Shown here piece by piece: positions 9,851 through 24,300 of a DNA stretch of 64,000 nt. The notes beneath the pieces are model-generated. The model had not been told where the DNA came from. It searched no databases and saw nothing but the letters and a program-made list of their open reading frames with translations. The DNA lies in NCBI GenBank assembly GCA_013397695.1, contig VYZI01000134.1:281442-345441 (forward strand). The letters are read 5' to 3'. A program made the translations under genes and the position numbers. Positions within the stretch are counted from its first letter, which is position 1. Each line of letters begins with the position of its first letter. Source of the stretch: Centropus unirufus (taxonomy: Eukaryota > Chordata > Aves > Cuculiformes > Centropidae).

Positions 9851-12100
9851 GGTATTCTGTATTTGCATTTTTGGCGTTAAAATGTTATCATTTTGCCACA
9901 TTCTTTCTGAACAGCAATGCCACTGTACATCAGGGGCATCTTTTATGTCCAGTCTCCAGAAGCTAAGTCCTATAGAATGCCATGCATTGCCACCAAAACT
10001 CACAGCTTGAAAATGCCATTTTCCCACTCTATAGAGAGACCTTAATTTGCACTGGGATGAATGTTCTCAATGTCTTATCCAAGCGACAGGACCTCGATAG
10101 CCTGTTTGGACAGTTCTCTCAGTAGCTTGATTTCACCTTGCTAAATTTTCATTTAAAAACTTTTACACTTCACCTCGCCTGCCTGGGACCAAATTCTGAA
10201 GGTCCTGACTAATCTTAAAGTGTATTTTTGCCTGCTTAGGGGAAGTTCGCTTACTGCTATTGCAGTGCAGAATCAAAGATAAATTACAGTGCAAATAAAG
10301 CAACTACTATTACTAGATCCACAGGATTAATAAGTGGCCTTGAAGTCCCATAGACTGAATCACTCCTGGGAATTATCCTACAATTATTCTAACGTTTGCT
10401 TAAGTCTGTGTACTTTAGGGAGGGAAGTTTTCTCTAATGTGGAGATATTGAGTCATAGGTTCCAAAACCACTTTCCACAAATGACCAAACCTGAAGTAAA
10501 ATTTAATTCAAACTCAAAAGATCTGATTTACTAAGCCTTCAGCTAGAATGGAGTACAGACTTGCCTCCTCTGACAAGTTAAGCAGAAAATCAGACAGAGA
10601 AGAGAAGATAAAAAAAGAAGGTCAGGAAAACTTGTGTTTGTCAACGTTTATGCTCCCCTTGAAGCCAGCTGAAATGTGGACTGCGATCTGTTCTGGAGGC
10701 AGGAGAGAACTCTCAGTCAGTTGACAGGGATTGCTTTGGCTCCAAATTATGTTCCCAACACATTCCTGGTTCAGTGGTGATGTGGATTTGGAAGAGCAGA
10801 CAAGCCAGAAGGTCTTAGCCATTCTCAGCCCCGAGCCGGGCATTACTGCCCATTGACGCTGGCTCACACTGTACAATAAATAAGAGTGCATGATCCCACA
10901 CCCCTCGCCCTCTGCTTTGGTAGTCACAGCTTCCCACCTGAAAGCCTGTGTGCCACCAGGGTCAAGTTTTTACAAAAGAGCTGTACTGCAGCACTGAACA
11001 ACTAAGTCGTGCATTGGTGGTAGGGAGGCATTTACTCCTGCATCTACTCAGAGCATTTAATCTGATCTAACTTCAGATCACAATGCCAAGTCCTCCAAGA
11101 AAAAAGGCAGTAACATCAGTAGTTACATCTGGATGTAGGTATCAGAGATGTTGATAGTAACTATGCTGGCTGCCAGTGCTAAACTCTGTGGCATTGTCTG
11201 AGAGGCTATTCCACCAAACCCAGCATTCTCCAGCCAAACCCAGATTACACTTACCACTGCCTAGGGACAGTGACCTGAGATTTGGAGCAAATGATGGTCA
11301 TATATATCACTCAATTTTAGCATGTTCGAATCTTATGCAATCTCTACATCCAATGCAAATTCCATACTTAATTTGTCTTCAGCGCCAGCCTCCCTCTTTA
11401 GATAAAGAAAGACGCTCTAAAGGCCTGATTTTAAACTTTTTCATATCTAGGTAGGCAGTAGAGTGACATTTCTATACCGTGATGCATGGCTTCATGGTAA
11501 TCTGGCAACACCATATTATTGATATATAACTCCACCAAGGGCAAAATCTTATATCCTGATAGCCCAATACTTTTTTTTTTTATGTAGGAGCATAATTCTC
11601 ACAACAGCCTTTTCTTTAAAAAGCAGTTGTAAAATTCAGCATCTGTGTACATGTCATTACAGTTTGTCCTAACCACCCGTTCCGCAAGGGATGTTACTTG
11701 ATGTCTACTGTAATCTGCCACACCAGTAGAATCAAAGAGTTGTTGTTATCCCCTTTTATTGATAATTTTTCAGTAAGTCTCCAAGAAGTTATTTCCCAGA
11801 CATGCTAAAAATTTGCTTTATGAATTGATACTTTAACTCTAGAAAGACCTACAACTTCTTCTGTACATTACAGTCAATGGGATTTCTCCCAGTTATTTTT
11901 TACTGATCCAAATATAATGCATTTGACAGCGAAAGACTTTCAAAGCTGATGCCTGATGTGACCTGACATATCCGCTTGTGGAGAATCTTGGAAGTATACA
12001 CCAACCATGATTCACTGTCAGAAGCAAACAGAATGGATCAGGAAAAAAAGAAACCTCTGTTATCCATTATTTTTAATAAAAATTGTTCAGCAATTTATCC
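9851..12100. other. Intergenic, nothing recognised
   Basis: This is AT-rich unique-looking sequence. ORFs are all near or below 100 codons with no recognisable motif. A T run lies at 11572-11582. No repeat family could be assigned. Confidence 0.5.
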
Positions 12101-13139
12101 TTCTGTTGATCTCGGCTGAATTACTGAACTTTATATTATCTTTATATTCCATGAAAGAAGCTTCCATACTGTAGAAAAGTATCTCTCTGTCTTCACTCTG
12201 ACAACATAAGCAAACAAAAGTTGTGTGATCTGTTAGTTTGAGTCACTTGCTTCTGTTATTGAGCTCCGAGTGAGGCTTTCTCCTGCATCATCCCTGATTT
12301 TATAGTCCCCTTTCCCAAAGTATGGAAGCCATAACTACCTACACAGTGTGAGGGTATTTAGCACTTGTTCCAGATGCAGTCTGTCTTTTTATTTCTATTT
12401 AATATTTCCTGTACAGGACTGCACCAGCCCAAACATAGTTCTGCAGCACTGCGATAGGGCTGCATGTTCACACATTTCTCCACTATAACGTTGATTTTCT
12501 CCACCTCTGTTTTCTAGGACATGTTTCTCAGCCTGTAAGAACAGCTTGCATTCATTGCCCCTACGTGTCTTATTTTGTTTGCCACATTATAATTATTTTT
12601 TCAGGTTAAATTTCTCTGTGGCATTTGTGTAGCTTAGCTGCAGGGACCACCCTGTTACCTAAAAGAACAGATTTAATAGAGGGACAAAAAGAGATTGTAG
12701 CCCCCTGAGAGTTTTGCGTCTTTTCAGAGGCACAGTAACAACTATGTGGGGTATGCAGATGCCACATAAACAATCTGGGGCATTCATCCTTGGCACAAGT
12801 TTGGTCAGCATTGGGCATGTATGTACTTCTGACCACCTGATTACAGCAGCCAGCAGTGCTGAATGCACCAGCCTGTGCAGAACCTTGTTATCCACAATCC
12901 CATTTCAAAATGATGTCTATACAGACAATTCCTTTTTTTTGTGCTGTTTAAATCAAACAATTCTTGAATTGCTTAAAGTAGTCTCTGACACCCACTGACT
13001 AGGGGTACTGTATAATAAGCAGACACTCTAGAATGTGTTAAGATTAGAATATTATGGGGTAACTTCCTTACAAAAGCCTAGGCTTAGACATTTATAAACT
13101 AAATCCATAATCACATCAAAATAGATCAAATGTGCGATG

Positions 13140-13400
13140 CTAAGATTTGTTTTTCATATGTTGATTGACATAACTTACATTGCTCTCCTGAATTCTTTAT
13201 TAAATTCATCCCATGTCAGTTTTGCTGTTAATTTCTTTTAAACTTGTACCAAGCTAATCAGACCACAGTTATGGTGTCATCTTTCTTTTTCCTTCTGAGT
13301 AGAAGCACAGTCTTTCTTTTGAAATTTCACCAGTATTCCAAGATATCTTGCAAAAAAAAAAAAAAATGGAGTTCTACTCAGTTACTTCTTTAAAGGCTCT
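13140..13400 (-). mobile_element. Ancient CR1-clade LINE reverse-transcriptase remnant, antisense
   Basis: Read on the minus strand from about 13400 down, the conceptual product shows in order: LKEVTE, then KISWNTGEI (13322-13350), then a basic GKRKM stretch, then a degenerate L-I-S-L and further down a D..NKEF stretch. In CR1-clade LINEs the reverse transcriptase has this order: LKE, SWNTGE(V/I), FKKGKR.DPGNYRPVSL and D..NKE. The SWNTGE block is near exact. Stops and frame slips interrupt it and a 15-base A run on the plus strand sits inside, so the element is dead and old. The family name within CR1/L3-like LINEs is not certain. Confidence 0.65.
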
Positions 13401-15639
13401 GCAAATTCACTGATTATTATTGTTTCTCTATCCCACTAGTCATTGTTTATTATTGTCTTTATTTAATGATCTTATTAAAAGTACTTAATCTTCCTCTTTT
13501 GTCAAAATTACATTACCCTGATTTCCAAATTAAGATTAAAATGCTGATTTTCCACTTCCAGGTAGTATTAGATCCACACTGTTAAGATGATTATTTTTTT
13601 TGTTTTCAGTGTATTTTAGAACTTTTTCTTAATGCTTTTTACCCCTTTTATTTCTAATTACCCCTGGATTTTTCCTGTTGTTTTTAGCTTCCCTTGTCAA
13701 CTTCCTGCATTTTGTAACATTTAATATGTGCTAATTGCTATCTAGTACTTACTGTTCCCTCTGCCTCTTGTATGGTGATTTTCAAAAGAGGTTTGCCTCC
13801 ATTTCACTTTCTCCCAGGAATGTTCTGAAGTTAAGAAGCCCTCTGTGTAGACATTGCTCAGAATTGCTTGTATGCAATATAATTTCTGGTCTCCATCCAT
13901 CCACCAGTCTGAAAAATTAATTAATTGTAACAAGGTCCAAAAAATAGGGTTTTTCCAAGCTGGACAACATGCCTTTCATGTTGGGGAATTACCCATGATT
14001 TTTAGAATATATCAGTGATGGTTTACTGCTGGGTGCATGAGATAAAGTAGCACACATGCTGAACTGAGTTTGTCCAGATGCTACTATTTTTATTCCTAAA
14101 TATTGCAAACAAATGTTTCAGAGGTAATTCATCCTATTCCTGCGTTTGATATGACGGCTTGTGACACGCCCCTGTTGGAATCCCTGGTCTTTGTTAGTTA
14201 GTGCATAAATCCATATGCTTTTGAGACCTTTTAGTTGTGAGTTATAATTACCAAGTTGGTCTTCTCTCTTTCCACTCACTGTTTTTACTTACTCTATCTG
14301 CTTGTCCAGGTTCAAATCTGAATGTGATGCTCCATTCACATGATGCATCCCACCAGATGCTAATGATGCTGACTTTACCTTTTCTCTAACTTTTCCTGTT
14401 CCTCGACTGCATCATCTGCACACTCCACCACTGTTGTAGAAGAATCTGAAAGATTTATTTTCTCCACATTATTTGTTATATTGCTTAAAAGTTTGTTGTT
14501 TATTATACCATATTTGCAGCTGGAATCATGTTTGTATCTTCAGCTCTGTTCGTTGCAGTCATTGCACTAATACTCTCCTGCTGTTCCAGCTAATTCCCAG
14601 CCTCTCTCTTACCCCTGAACAAGACCCACTAATCACACAGCTTCTCTCCTTTTAGCAAATGTCCCTTTCTTCCAGCAAAGGGAAAGTTCAGCTTTGAACT
14701 TTTGAATTTTTTGATTGTTGTAACTTGTAAATGTGGAAGAAGTTCCAAAAGGTTTGTATGGATATTCATCTAGCTGTTCCTCTTGCTTCCTTTCTCAAAT
14801 CCCCAGAGTCTTTCATCAGTCCTCTGCCCCTAGTTATAGCTAACATCAGAGTGGGCACTTTCAGGATAATTTTACAAACGTGTCTGCTTATATAGTGCGT
14901 TGATTCTTATTCTTAAAATGTAATTATTTTGGTCACATCAATGTCTTTTTTGACTGTTTACTACCTGACAGGTATCTGATTATGAGTTTTAAATCTCTGC
15001 ATGCTGTTTAAGCCGGTGCTTTGGAAAGCCTTTGGCATTAAGCATTTGGTTTAACAAAGGAAAGCTACATCCCCTTAGCCCTTTCTTAATAGCAAAGGGA
15101 TTTGTTCATCTCGGTTTACTTCAGTTCAGTTCGTTACTGACAACTTTTACATTCCCCAAAGCTTTCAGTCATCTCATGTCTTTCTGCACCACCATGGAAA
15201 CCTATGGTTCAATGCTCAGTGATGACAAATCAGAAGTGAAGGTATAGGTATGCATTACACAAATCTTAAGTTGTATCTTTGATTATGAACAGTTCTAACA
15301 CTTTTTTGAATCTTTTTTCCAGTTTGCCCGTGTCCTCTCCAAAGAGAAGATTGTATTCTCACGACGAGTTTATGATACATATAATTGCTGTCTCTATTTG
15401 AATTACTGCTCTGAGCTACCCCATCACCTTGGGAATTGATGTTCAGTGATTCTCAGTCCTTCAGAGGTTTCAATTCTTTCAACCCTTTCAAGCACAGGTT
15501 CCATCAGATCTAGATACTGTGACAAAGTCAAATGTGGTATCAGATGTAGGGCCACCTAGCATGTGATTAGGGTAATTTAGTCAAAGTGATGTGCCCTTAA
15601 AATACATTTATATTCAAAGAAATTGGCATACTTTTCCAG

Positions 15640-15960
15640 CAATTTGTCCCCCTGAAAATACTGATAAAATTGATCAACAGTGGTGATCCATAGGAGAACT
15701 TCTGGAGGATCTGTGGCAGGTCTCCCTTAGGTGAGAGCTGTCTCCTCTGCTGATCTATTAGTTATCCGGTTTTCAACCCATTTGCGTTATAGTGAAAGAG
15801 TATTACTTTTTAGACCAGAATCTGGATTAAATAAAAAAGCATTCAGAGTCTGCTAGAAACAGATATCTTTGCCAACCAAATATATTATCATTAAAAACAA
15901 AGACAGATCCTATTAACAGGATTCTTCCTTAATACAGAAGACAAAGGAAAAAACGCTTCT
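15640..15960 (-). mobile_element. Probable ancient LINE reverse-transcriptase remnant, antisense
   Basis: The minus strand translates with few stops to a stretch containing RKWVENRITNRS (about 15752-15786). This resembles the W.ENWLTNR(S/T)QRVV block found C-terminal to the catalytic region of CR1-like reverse transcriptases. Flanking residues fit only loosely. This later-in-protein block lies on the 5' side, in minus orientation, of the 13140-13400 remnant, so the two are separate copies or a rearranged one. Confidence 0.4.
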
Positions 15961-17700
15961 GGTGACAACTAGTTGTGTTGCCATCTTCTCATTCTTTGTT
16001 GGTTACACCTTGCATTACTATTTCTATGGCTCTGCCTGGGAGCAACTATTCGTTTTAAGTTTGGTGTGCTGTTTTTTTTCCATGCTCTTTGAAACTGCCT
16101 CAGAATTACAAGATTTACTACGTGCCTTTAGTACACCTCATTCTCTTCAATGTCCCATGGCATTGTTTGAAAGGAAGTCTAGAATTCAATTCCACAGATA
16201 GATTATCTACTTGATTTGATCATCTGAATTTGCATACTGCTCTTCAATCAAGCCCACTTGGGATTTTTCATTCCATTATTTCAAACTCTTCTATCCTTTA
16301 GCAGACAGACCAGAACAGATTTGCTAAATGGATTCATTTTGATCTTGCTATTTGAAAAGTGCAGACCTTTGAATTTTAACCTTGGGCATGGCACTTTCTG
16401 TGACTATATTGCATTCATTGCCACAACTTATTTGGACTTAAATTTTTATCCATTTCATTCCAGTGCCAGACTCCATCCTGCTATAGAATATGCCACTGTA
16501 GATTTAATTAAGAAACTTACTAAAACCTTTGTTTCATTAACAGAGCTTCGTTGTCCAGCTGCATTTTGCTATTGGAGACCAGTGCCAGCACCTTTGCATT
16601 GTGTCAGTTCTCCCCAGGGTTACTGCAAACAAAGCTGTGCGTCCCCTTGCAGTCTCACATTCAGTTTGGTCATGTGCTTCCAATTGTATACTTCATTCCT
16701 ACAGCACTTATTAGATACTTGGAGTAACACAACATGCTTTCTCCTGCATTTCAAACACTTCTGCAGCTTTGAGTTTGCCTCTCACATTGAAGTTGCAGTG
16801 ACCTAGTTATCCTTTGTTGTGTCATAGATAGTTTTCTTTAGCCTGTTAATTTTTGTGTGATATGGCTTTACCATACAGACTGACGATTTAATGGGACAAT
16901 AGTTTCAACAAGGTGGTAGTTTCTGCTTAACTGGTTTTCCTTGGGTCTTATTTCTGCTGCTTTCTGTAACACATACAATTCCCCTTGCATTTGTCTTCTT
17001 TACTCTAAAAATCTATGCTAAACTTCTAGTTCATTAGTTTTGCATCTTTCTGCTATTCTCCTCGCAGTAGCAAAATATTGCATGTTAGAGCATACTACTG
17101 CTTCTCTGTCATGTCATAATTCCAATGGTATACTTATTAAAGTCTCTTCTGCTCCTCATATTAGTCTTTCTATAGGCCAATAAAGGTATCTTGGGCTCTA
17201 CTCTAGCAGAACCACCAAAAAACCCGCTCTGTTCAGCAATTGCCTAACCCCAGAAACATTTTATTTGGCTGCTTGCCAGACTCCAGTTGCTAATATAAAG
17301 AGTATTGAGGGAGCGAGAACTAGGAACTAGGGATCTCAAATAGTTTGAGAGTCTAGGCTGCACACAACTGGCTTTCCATTTTTTTCTAAACTCTTACATG
17401 CAGGCAGAAAAGGTGTACAGTGTGATCCACTTAGCTCCCAATGGGGAGCTGTAACTGCACAGCACCCCTATCCAAGACTCCACTTCAGGACTGTTTGTGC
17501 TTGTGCCTACCCCTCTGCTCTCAGAGAGGGAGACCTGGTGTCTAATGCCAGCTTCTGGATTCCCTACTGGTACCTGGGATATTTCTGGGGCTTCTTTTTA
17601 CTATGGCTTTCATATGCAAACAGTATTTGTATCAAAGCACATCATGCTAAACTTCCCTGTTCTGTGAGATGCTTGAGGCAGGATTTTTAAAATTGTAGTG

Positions 17701-20700
17701 AGGAATTGTGTGTCTTGCAGCTGTTCTTATGGTTTTCTCAGTAGATACATACTTTAGAATTTAGTCATGATTTTTTTTTATCCCAATCAGATTCAGTTTT
17801 GTGCAATATTCATTTATGTCCCTTGAAGAGGCATTGAGTTTGTAGTTCAAATTGTTGGGTCTAGAACTACTTGCTTCTTGTTTCTGACAACATTTGCATT
17901 TTAAACAGTTTGCTTTTAATAGCCTGTCTACAAACCTCAGCATTACACATAAAAAATTCTGACGTATTCTTGATAAATGCAGCAGCTTTGGATCATCCCC
18001 GGAGCTCGCATAGAAATAGTAGCAGCAAACAACTTAGAACAAAGTTGGATAAAACAGAACTTATAAGTGTAACATCTCCCTCTGCAGATACAAGCCTTCT
18101 GTAAGGGTAATGAATGATTGTTCTTAATAGCAAGACCTAATTTATAAAGGAGCCAACTTAAGACTGTAATGAGGAAATGAGATAAATAATCAGCTGAAAC
18201 AATAAAGATCAGTTATGACATAATTGCAGAACAGCATTCATGGGCTCAGGAGATCTAACGCCTTTCTCTTAATTAATCAGAGTAAATATAACATTACAGA
18301 TGTTACTTATTCAAAGACTTGTGTGCGCATTGAGTGCATACGGCACGTTTCTGAGAGCAGATGCCAAATGGAGTATATGTAGCTTTCCTATCATCACCTA
18401 TGTGTAGAAGAGACTGATTTTTTAATAGCAGAATTCATAAGGACTTAAAAGTTCAGAAAAAAACCTGTTTTTAAGCTAATATGGCTTTGGTGGATAGAAT
18501 AAAACACAATTTTCATAATTCAAGTGTTGAGGTAGAACACTTAGTAGTTCCCCAAATCTCCCCCAAAAGACATATTAAACCAGAAAAGGTCTCCGTAACT
18601 AGATTCACATTGTGGCACTTCCACCTGAGAAAACTCTGTAAGGTATTACCTGGAAATTACACAGTACAGCCTGGATACACCTAAGCAGTGTAATAATTGC
18701 CTGTAGTAACGGAGTGAGAAGCATTCCATTACTCATAACTCAATGTCTTGCCATCTCTGTACCTGTCAATAAAATCCAAACATTTTCCTCTGAACTGTGA
18801 GCAGTTAACTGACTTCAGACTTTACAAGCAACCATCAGCTACAGCATCTTGACAGATCAACCCTGCCTCCTTGGACTAGCCTAGTGGGAACAGGGGCTCT
18901 TCTTGCAAATACAGCCCCTCTTCACAACTACCTGCGTTTTACTTAATGGTTGAGCATGTTTCTCTGCACACCTTTTATACAGAATTTCAAGTTGGTATCA
19001 TCATTTTGCAGGCAGCTGAGCTAAAGTCTTCTCTGCTTTATCCCACTTACTACAAGGGGTCTGTAACCGGTTGTGTGCCATAGGTCCCACTAAGAAAGTT
19101 ATAATGGACACCACACAGGCAAACCCCACCATTCCACATTATTTGCTCCAACTTCTGAGATCCTTGTCCCAGCTCACAGCTTAAGCTTAGGAAAAAAATG
19201 TCCCTCTCTTCTTGGAAGCCTGGCCCGCAGAATGAATCTTCCTGGTAGCAGTGAAACATATATTTTAAGGAGCTGACATCTGCTATGTATTCCCTGTTCC
19301 CCAACTTACAGTTTCTCACTAACTCCTTGGTGAAATACATAGTCACTGATGTGAAACAGAAAGTCTGCCAGTGCGTGATGCTCTCTAGCCATATGTTTTC
19401 TTATAGGCTGGGCTGATAGGGCTGATAACGTTCATTGTTACTGTGGCTGCCTGATATTTCCCATGATAGGATACTTATTTAGGTAATTTTCACCTTTGCC
19501 AAACATCATAGAAGTGTTCTATGCTGGGTGTACACTTCATGGTGAATTTATATATACACACACATATATTCATGCAGAAAATTAACTGCCACTTCTAAGA
19601 AGGAATGGAGAAAAACATGGTGTTCTTCCCATGCTAAAAATTTCTGCTGACCTTTTATTTGGAAAAACATTGGTCATTTCTCCCCTTTCTTGAAATCTGG
19701 CAGACTTTATTCATTTGTAGCCTTCACTCAAGGATGTGCCTTTTACCATCCCTTTGAGATGCTCCCCCAACTTGCCATCGTGCAAGTGTTTTTGAAAAAT
19801 TATGGTTCTCAAGAGCTCTGTAGGGGTATTTTAAGGCTGACTAGGCTAAAAAGCCATCATCTCTCTTGCATTCTCGTCTTTGACTGAATCATGACTTCTT
19901 CCCTAGGCAGTGGCACAAGAGAGTCCCTCAACTCCAGAACATTCCACTGCTTGGGAATGAGGACAGCAGCTTAAGAAATAAGAGATAGGCAGTGTAAATC
20001 CTGTTAAGGGAAGTAAAGCCTGTGCACCAATATAGATACATACATGTATAAAATATGAGAGTTGGCAATTCTTTTTCAGCTAAATGTTGAAATGAACTGG
20101 TATTTTAGGTGGAGCAAGATACTGTAGGTGATGGCAACATACATCTACAGCACTTTCCTGATTAAACCTCTTGGATGGCATGGGAATAGGCAAGTTTCTA
20201 GTTCCAGTTGTAGTGTAAGAGTCAGATACATGATGAACTTTTCAGAACTACTGATCTCTGACAGTTATGGGATAGCAAATGCAACCCTTGGCACTTGGGA
20301 AGATTTACAATGAAAAAGAAAAGCACACATGGATTTTAGAGGTTGATTGCTTTGCAAAGAGACTTTTACAACTGCAACTTTGAAGTTAGTGCTTAGACTC
20401 TAACTTTTGCTTCAAGAGCCAGAGTCTTTCTTTGGATTTGGCTATATATTTTCTGAAGATTCTCCCTGTGTCAAGTTTACCCACACAGGGAGAGGTGGCT
20501 TTTCCAACTTGTAGACTTTTCTGCTGCTCAGTCCTCTGTGACACAGGACCACTGACTCCCCTCTTCCACCAAAGCCATCTTCCATGGAAGACTATAGTCA
20601 TGAACGTTCTCCTGCCTCAGCAATTGCCTGAGCCAGGCTCTCAAAAGTTAACTTCTTCATGACCAGACATCCACCTTAAAGTCTTCCAACTATGTATGAT

Positions 20701-21224
20701 GAATTTCTACCATCAGCTCAGAAAGTGCAAGAGACTTGTTTGTAAGCACTATGAGAAGGACTACCAGGAACTTGGTTAGGTGAGAGACCTTTGTTGGGTT
20801 ATCATGATGGGCCTCTTCAGGTATTGTAAAAATAGACACTGTGATCCTGCAGTGAGAAATATTATGGCAAATCTATGAGTAATTCTGTCTTCATGGCAAA
20901 AGCATGAATGACATGCCGTTAGTGCACCTGGAGACCAGACAGTGGTCTGTGCAGTGGAAACAAAATTGTAAGTACTTGCTCTTTAGGTTGATAGTGTTTT
21001 ACCTGAATGACAAAATATTTCTGCTGAAAAAAAGAGCACATAATCGCATAAAGAAAGGTAGAGCAAAACCAATCTGATTTTTGGCTTTTCCTGACTTTTG
21101 TTATCTGACTTTGCAACTTCAAAGCTGTTTCTTTAATGTTCTTTAACCCTCTTAGTTTCCAAATGCTGTTTTATTCTTCTTTGTCATCTGTCATTCACAC
21201 TTCCTAGGTGTTGGTTTGATTCCT
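17701..21224. other. Intergenic, nothing recognised
   Basis: This is AT-rich sequence with only short ORFs. A short TA/CA alternating run lies at about 19548-19570. No gene, CR1 piece or RNA gene was recognised. Confidence 0.5.
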
Positions 21225-21320
21225 CCATTGCAGTGCTGAGGCTTCTTGGAGGAAGAACTGTCTTTTTAATTAGTATCTATGTGGCATCTAGCACAGTGGG
21301 CAACTGAATCTGATCCCAAA
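21225..21320 (+). repeat. Possible L2-like LINE 3' tail
   Basis: The stretch around 21249-21305 (aactgtctttttaatta, then gcatctagcacagtggg) follows the familiar L2-type 3' end pattern of 'ggactgtctttttgt...acagcacctagcacaatgggg' seen across amniotes. Identity is modest and no poly-A or target duplication is visible. Confidence 0.4.
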
Positions 21321-24300
21321 CACATCATTTATGTACCTTGTTTGGGTCATCTCACATCTGCTCTTGTGATTCGTCTGGCCAAATGCATAGGCAGCTTCAG
21401 TGCAGTGAGAGATCAATTTGAAAATCAGTCGAGGAGCTAGACAGCACATCAGATATGATGGATCAGGAGTTCAAAGAAGGCCATAACCCAGAATTGCTGC
21501 TGCTCAACCACTTTTGGAAAGCTGATCCATTCATTGCTCCATGAAAGACCGTTGCTTGTCAGAGGTTAAGGGGCAGTGCATTTGTTTACTGGGAGGGATC
21601 AGGGGAAAAAATAAGAAAAAAGCCAGTGTGTTGTGTTCTAATATTGCCAGAAGGAACTTGGCTTAGTGAAAAAGCATTGCAGTATGTGGAGACTATCGAC
21701 ATGCTTCGCTGGTCAGAGTGAATGAAGTATACAAATAGGCCTATAGCTGAGATAACAAACAAAAATACCCAAGAATCAAAACTTTGAAGGCTTTGGTCCT
21801 GAGAATTTCTTACATGTTTGTGAGAGAGAACTGCATCTTTAGCAATAGGGGAACTAAAAAATAAGGCAGAAGGAGAAAAAAACCCAGAGCTGTAGTCAGC
21901 TACCAAAAGGATTGAAATTTGGGATAAAGTAATACTGTTTTCCATCATAGGTTATTTGGAGAATGTAATCTGGAAGTCTTTTGATCTCGTTTAAACAACA
22001 TTAGAAATCATGTTGGTAATGAAAGAAAGAGGAAAGACACAGTAAGGTTTACAGTGGTTTACCACTGCAAGATATGCTAATCTGACATTGGTATGAATTA
22101 GAATTTGCACACAGTGCCTGCAATGAAGGCCAAGGCAGAGAACATCAATCAAGGATGCCTGAGTGAGGATGATTTCAAGGAGTGGAGTGAAGATGAGTGA
22201 CATGCAGAGTTTGGGACCGCACGGAGAAGAAGTGAGATCCATCTCCATGAAGAGATGAAAAGTTTAATCCAGCACCCACTGAAGTCAGTGGAAATATTTA
22301 TATTGTCTGGTCCCTGGCACAGTGGTGTAGGGTACAATAAATGTGGTCAGTGCAAACTGCAAGCCAAATGTGCAATGAAACATGGACAACTATGAACAAG
22401 AGTTGAGAAAAGACCGTCAGTTCCATAGAAAGGTTTCATTACTGGTATGTGCTGCTGCGAAGGTAAGGCAAGCATTTTACACCTGCACTTTCCACCCAAG
22501 TGGTGTTCATCTAAGGTGAGTTTAGGTGCATAGCTCTTCCAGTTGCTACTGACACACACTAGCTATGAGCTACACATATGAGTTCTTCAAGGATTTTTTG
22601 GCTTTCAAATTGATATGGTTGTGCTTTTTTAACAGCAAGAGTGATGCACTTCAATGTGAAAGGAAGCTGACATCCGACTAAGAAGTGATGATGTGGATAT
22701 TTTCCTGATGATTATCTAATCAAACAGGCGAACTGAGAGTGTCAAACAAGTACAAGCAATTTATCAAGAGCCAGTTGTAGAAGGAAACATTCTCTGAATC
22801 ATCAGTGTGATAATTACCACTGACATTTCCCCAAGGGGAACTGCATTTTTAATTGTTACAAATATAATCACACTTGTACAGAGAAGTGGGAACAGAATTC
22901 TTTCAAACTTGTTTCTGGAAATAGAAATGTCTAAAGTTTCCATGTGGAAAAAACTTTGCGATAAGAAATTATTGGGTACACCAGAATAAATATGTCATTG
23001 CAAAGGTTAACTAAAATACCAGATACTGTACTCTAATTTCCAGAAGAAAATACATTTAATAAGGCTCTCTGGGTTAGGTCTTGTCCCTATTGTAACTGCA
23101 GCTTCATTAGCTGGCCTGGAGATGGCTGAATTTTGGTGGTGGGGAAAGAAAAACCTTTGTGGTCCCGCTGAGTGAGCTGTCTCCAGCTCCACCACCCCTG
23201 CTTGTGGCCACAGAGGAAGTAACCTGCATGGTAATCTAAGGAGAACCTGCTTGAATAAGAGCCCAAATGCCTCTTGGGGCAAAATATGTCTTGTCCACTC
23301 ATGGTGAACAGGCTGTGGGCAGCACTCTTCAGTCTGGCTGAGAACACATAGCCAAAAGGACCACAAAAGCTGGACATCTCTCACAGCAACCCTAACATGA
23401 CCAGTCACATAAAACCACTCTGAGGCGTTTTTTTTTAAAAAGGATAAGGCCAGCTTGTTGTTTCATATTTCAGCTTGTTACATGCTGAAATAAAATGAGC
23501 CAATAAGGTACTTACCACTACTTGACAACTACAGCATTACCTTTATTAATTAAGGTAGCAGTGCTGGCCTAAGGATGAGAGAGGTGAGTTTTGTAGGTAC
23601 ATACTGTGTTTTACTGCATCAACTGATACAGTTGGGAAAAAATTGGGTGTTTATAGGGCAGAAAATCCCTCATTCTGTCAGTTGAAGTAATAAGAAAATT
23701 ATCTTAAACTAAAAATTATATTAGGTGTTTTAGCTTCTCAGCTGGCACAGAACAGTAGTACTGGTGAGGGGAAGGCTACTTAGTCTTTCAGTAATAGCAT
23801 GTACTCTGTCGTATGATGCTGTCACCATTATGGGCTGTCCAGCCCATCATTTCCCCTTCCTCTTAGCCAGGTGCTGCCCCCATACCTGTAGCATGCAGGT
23901 CACAGATAGGCTGTTTTAACTAAACTGTGATCTATAGAAAGTTGCAATCTTGCTGTTTAGGGGTGTTGATTTAGCTAGCAGGGGCTGAACATCAATGGAT
24001 AATACAATCTGATAAGCAATCTACACGATTTAGGATTTGAGCCAGTAAATTTATGAGAAAAAAAACACCCCAAACTGTTCAGTAAAGAACTATTTGGTTC
24101 TACTCCTTTTTCATTAAGGACCTTAGCCCTTCTTCAATTGAAATCAATGGAAATTCAACTCCAGGTTAAGCAGACATCACTTGGTAACTCTGACAGAGCT
24201 ATGGCAATTTAGCTTGGGCTGCATTTATTCTGTTAAACTGCAATGCTCTCATTCCCTTCATAGCTAAAATCAAGAGGGATGTTTTTGTCCTGTGTGAAAA

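Larger units (their letters stand above)
12101..17700. other. Intergenic, partly made of decayed antisense LINE sequence
   Basis: This long T-rich domain contains at least two segments whose minus strand reads as degenerate reverse transcriptase (listed separately). The sequence between and beyond them (about 13.5-15.4 and 16.0-17.3 kb) has the same T/C-rich antisense texture and may be further LINE remains, but no motif was secured there. The 182-codon frame at 16258-16806 has no recognisable domain and is most simply chance or TE-derived. Confidence 0.4.

Noticed and set aside
16258..16806. 182-codon ORF in the AT-rich desert
   Set aside because: Hydrophobic, Phe/Leu/Cys/His-rich content typical of T/C-rich chance frames. 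No conserved motif; it lies in a region of probable LINE decay.
23007..23408. 133- and 96-codon antisense ORFs that look moderately protein-like
   Set aside because: Neither frame matches a protein I recognise, and they overlap in two frames, so no gene is claimed.
24110..24180. Possible old sauropsid repeat with gaaatcaatggaaattc word
   Set aside because: Only one short word matches memory of such repeats, which is not enough to assign a family or boundaries.
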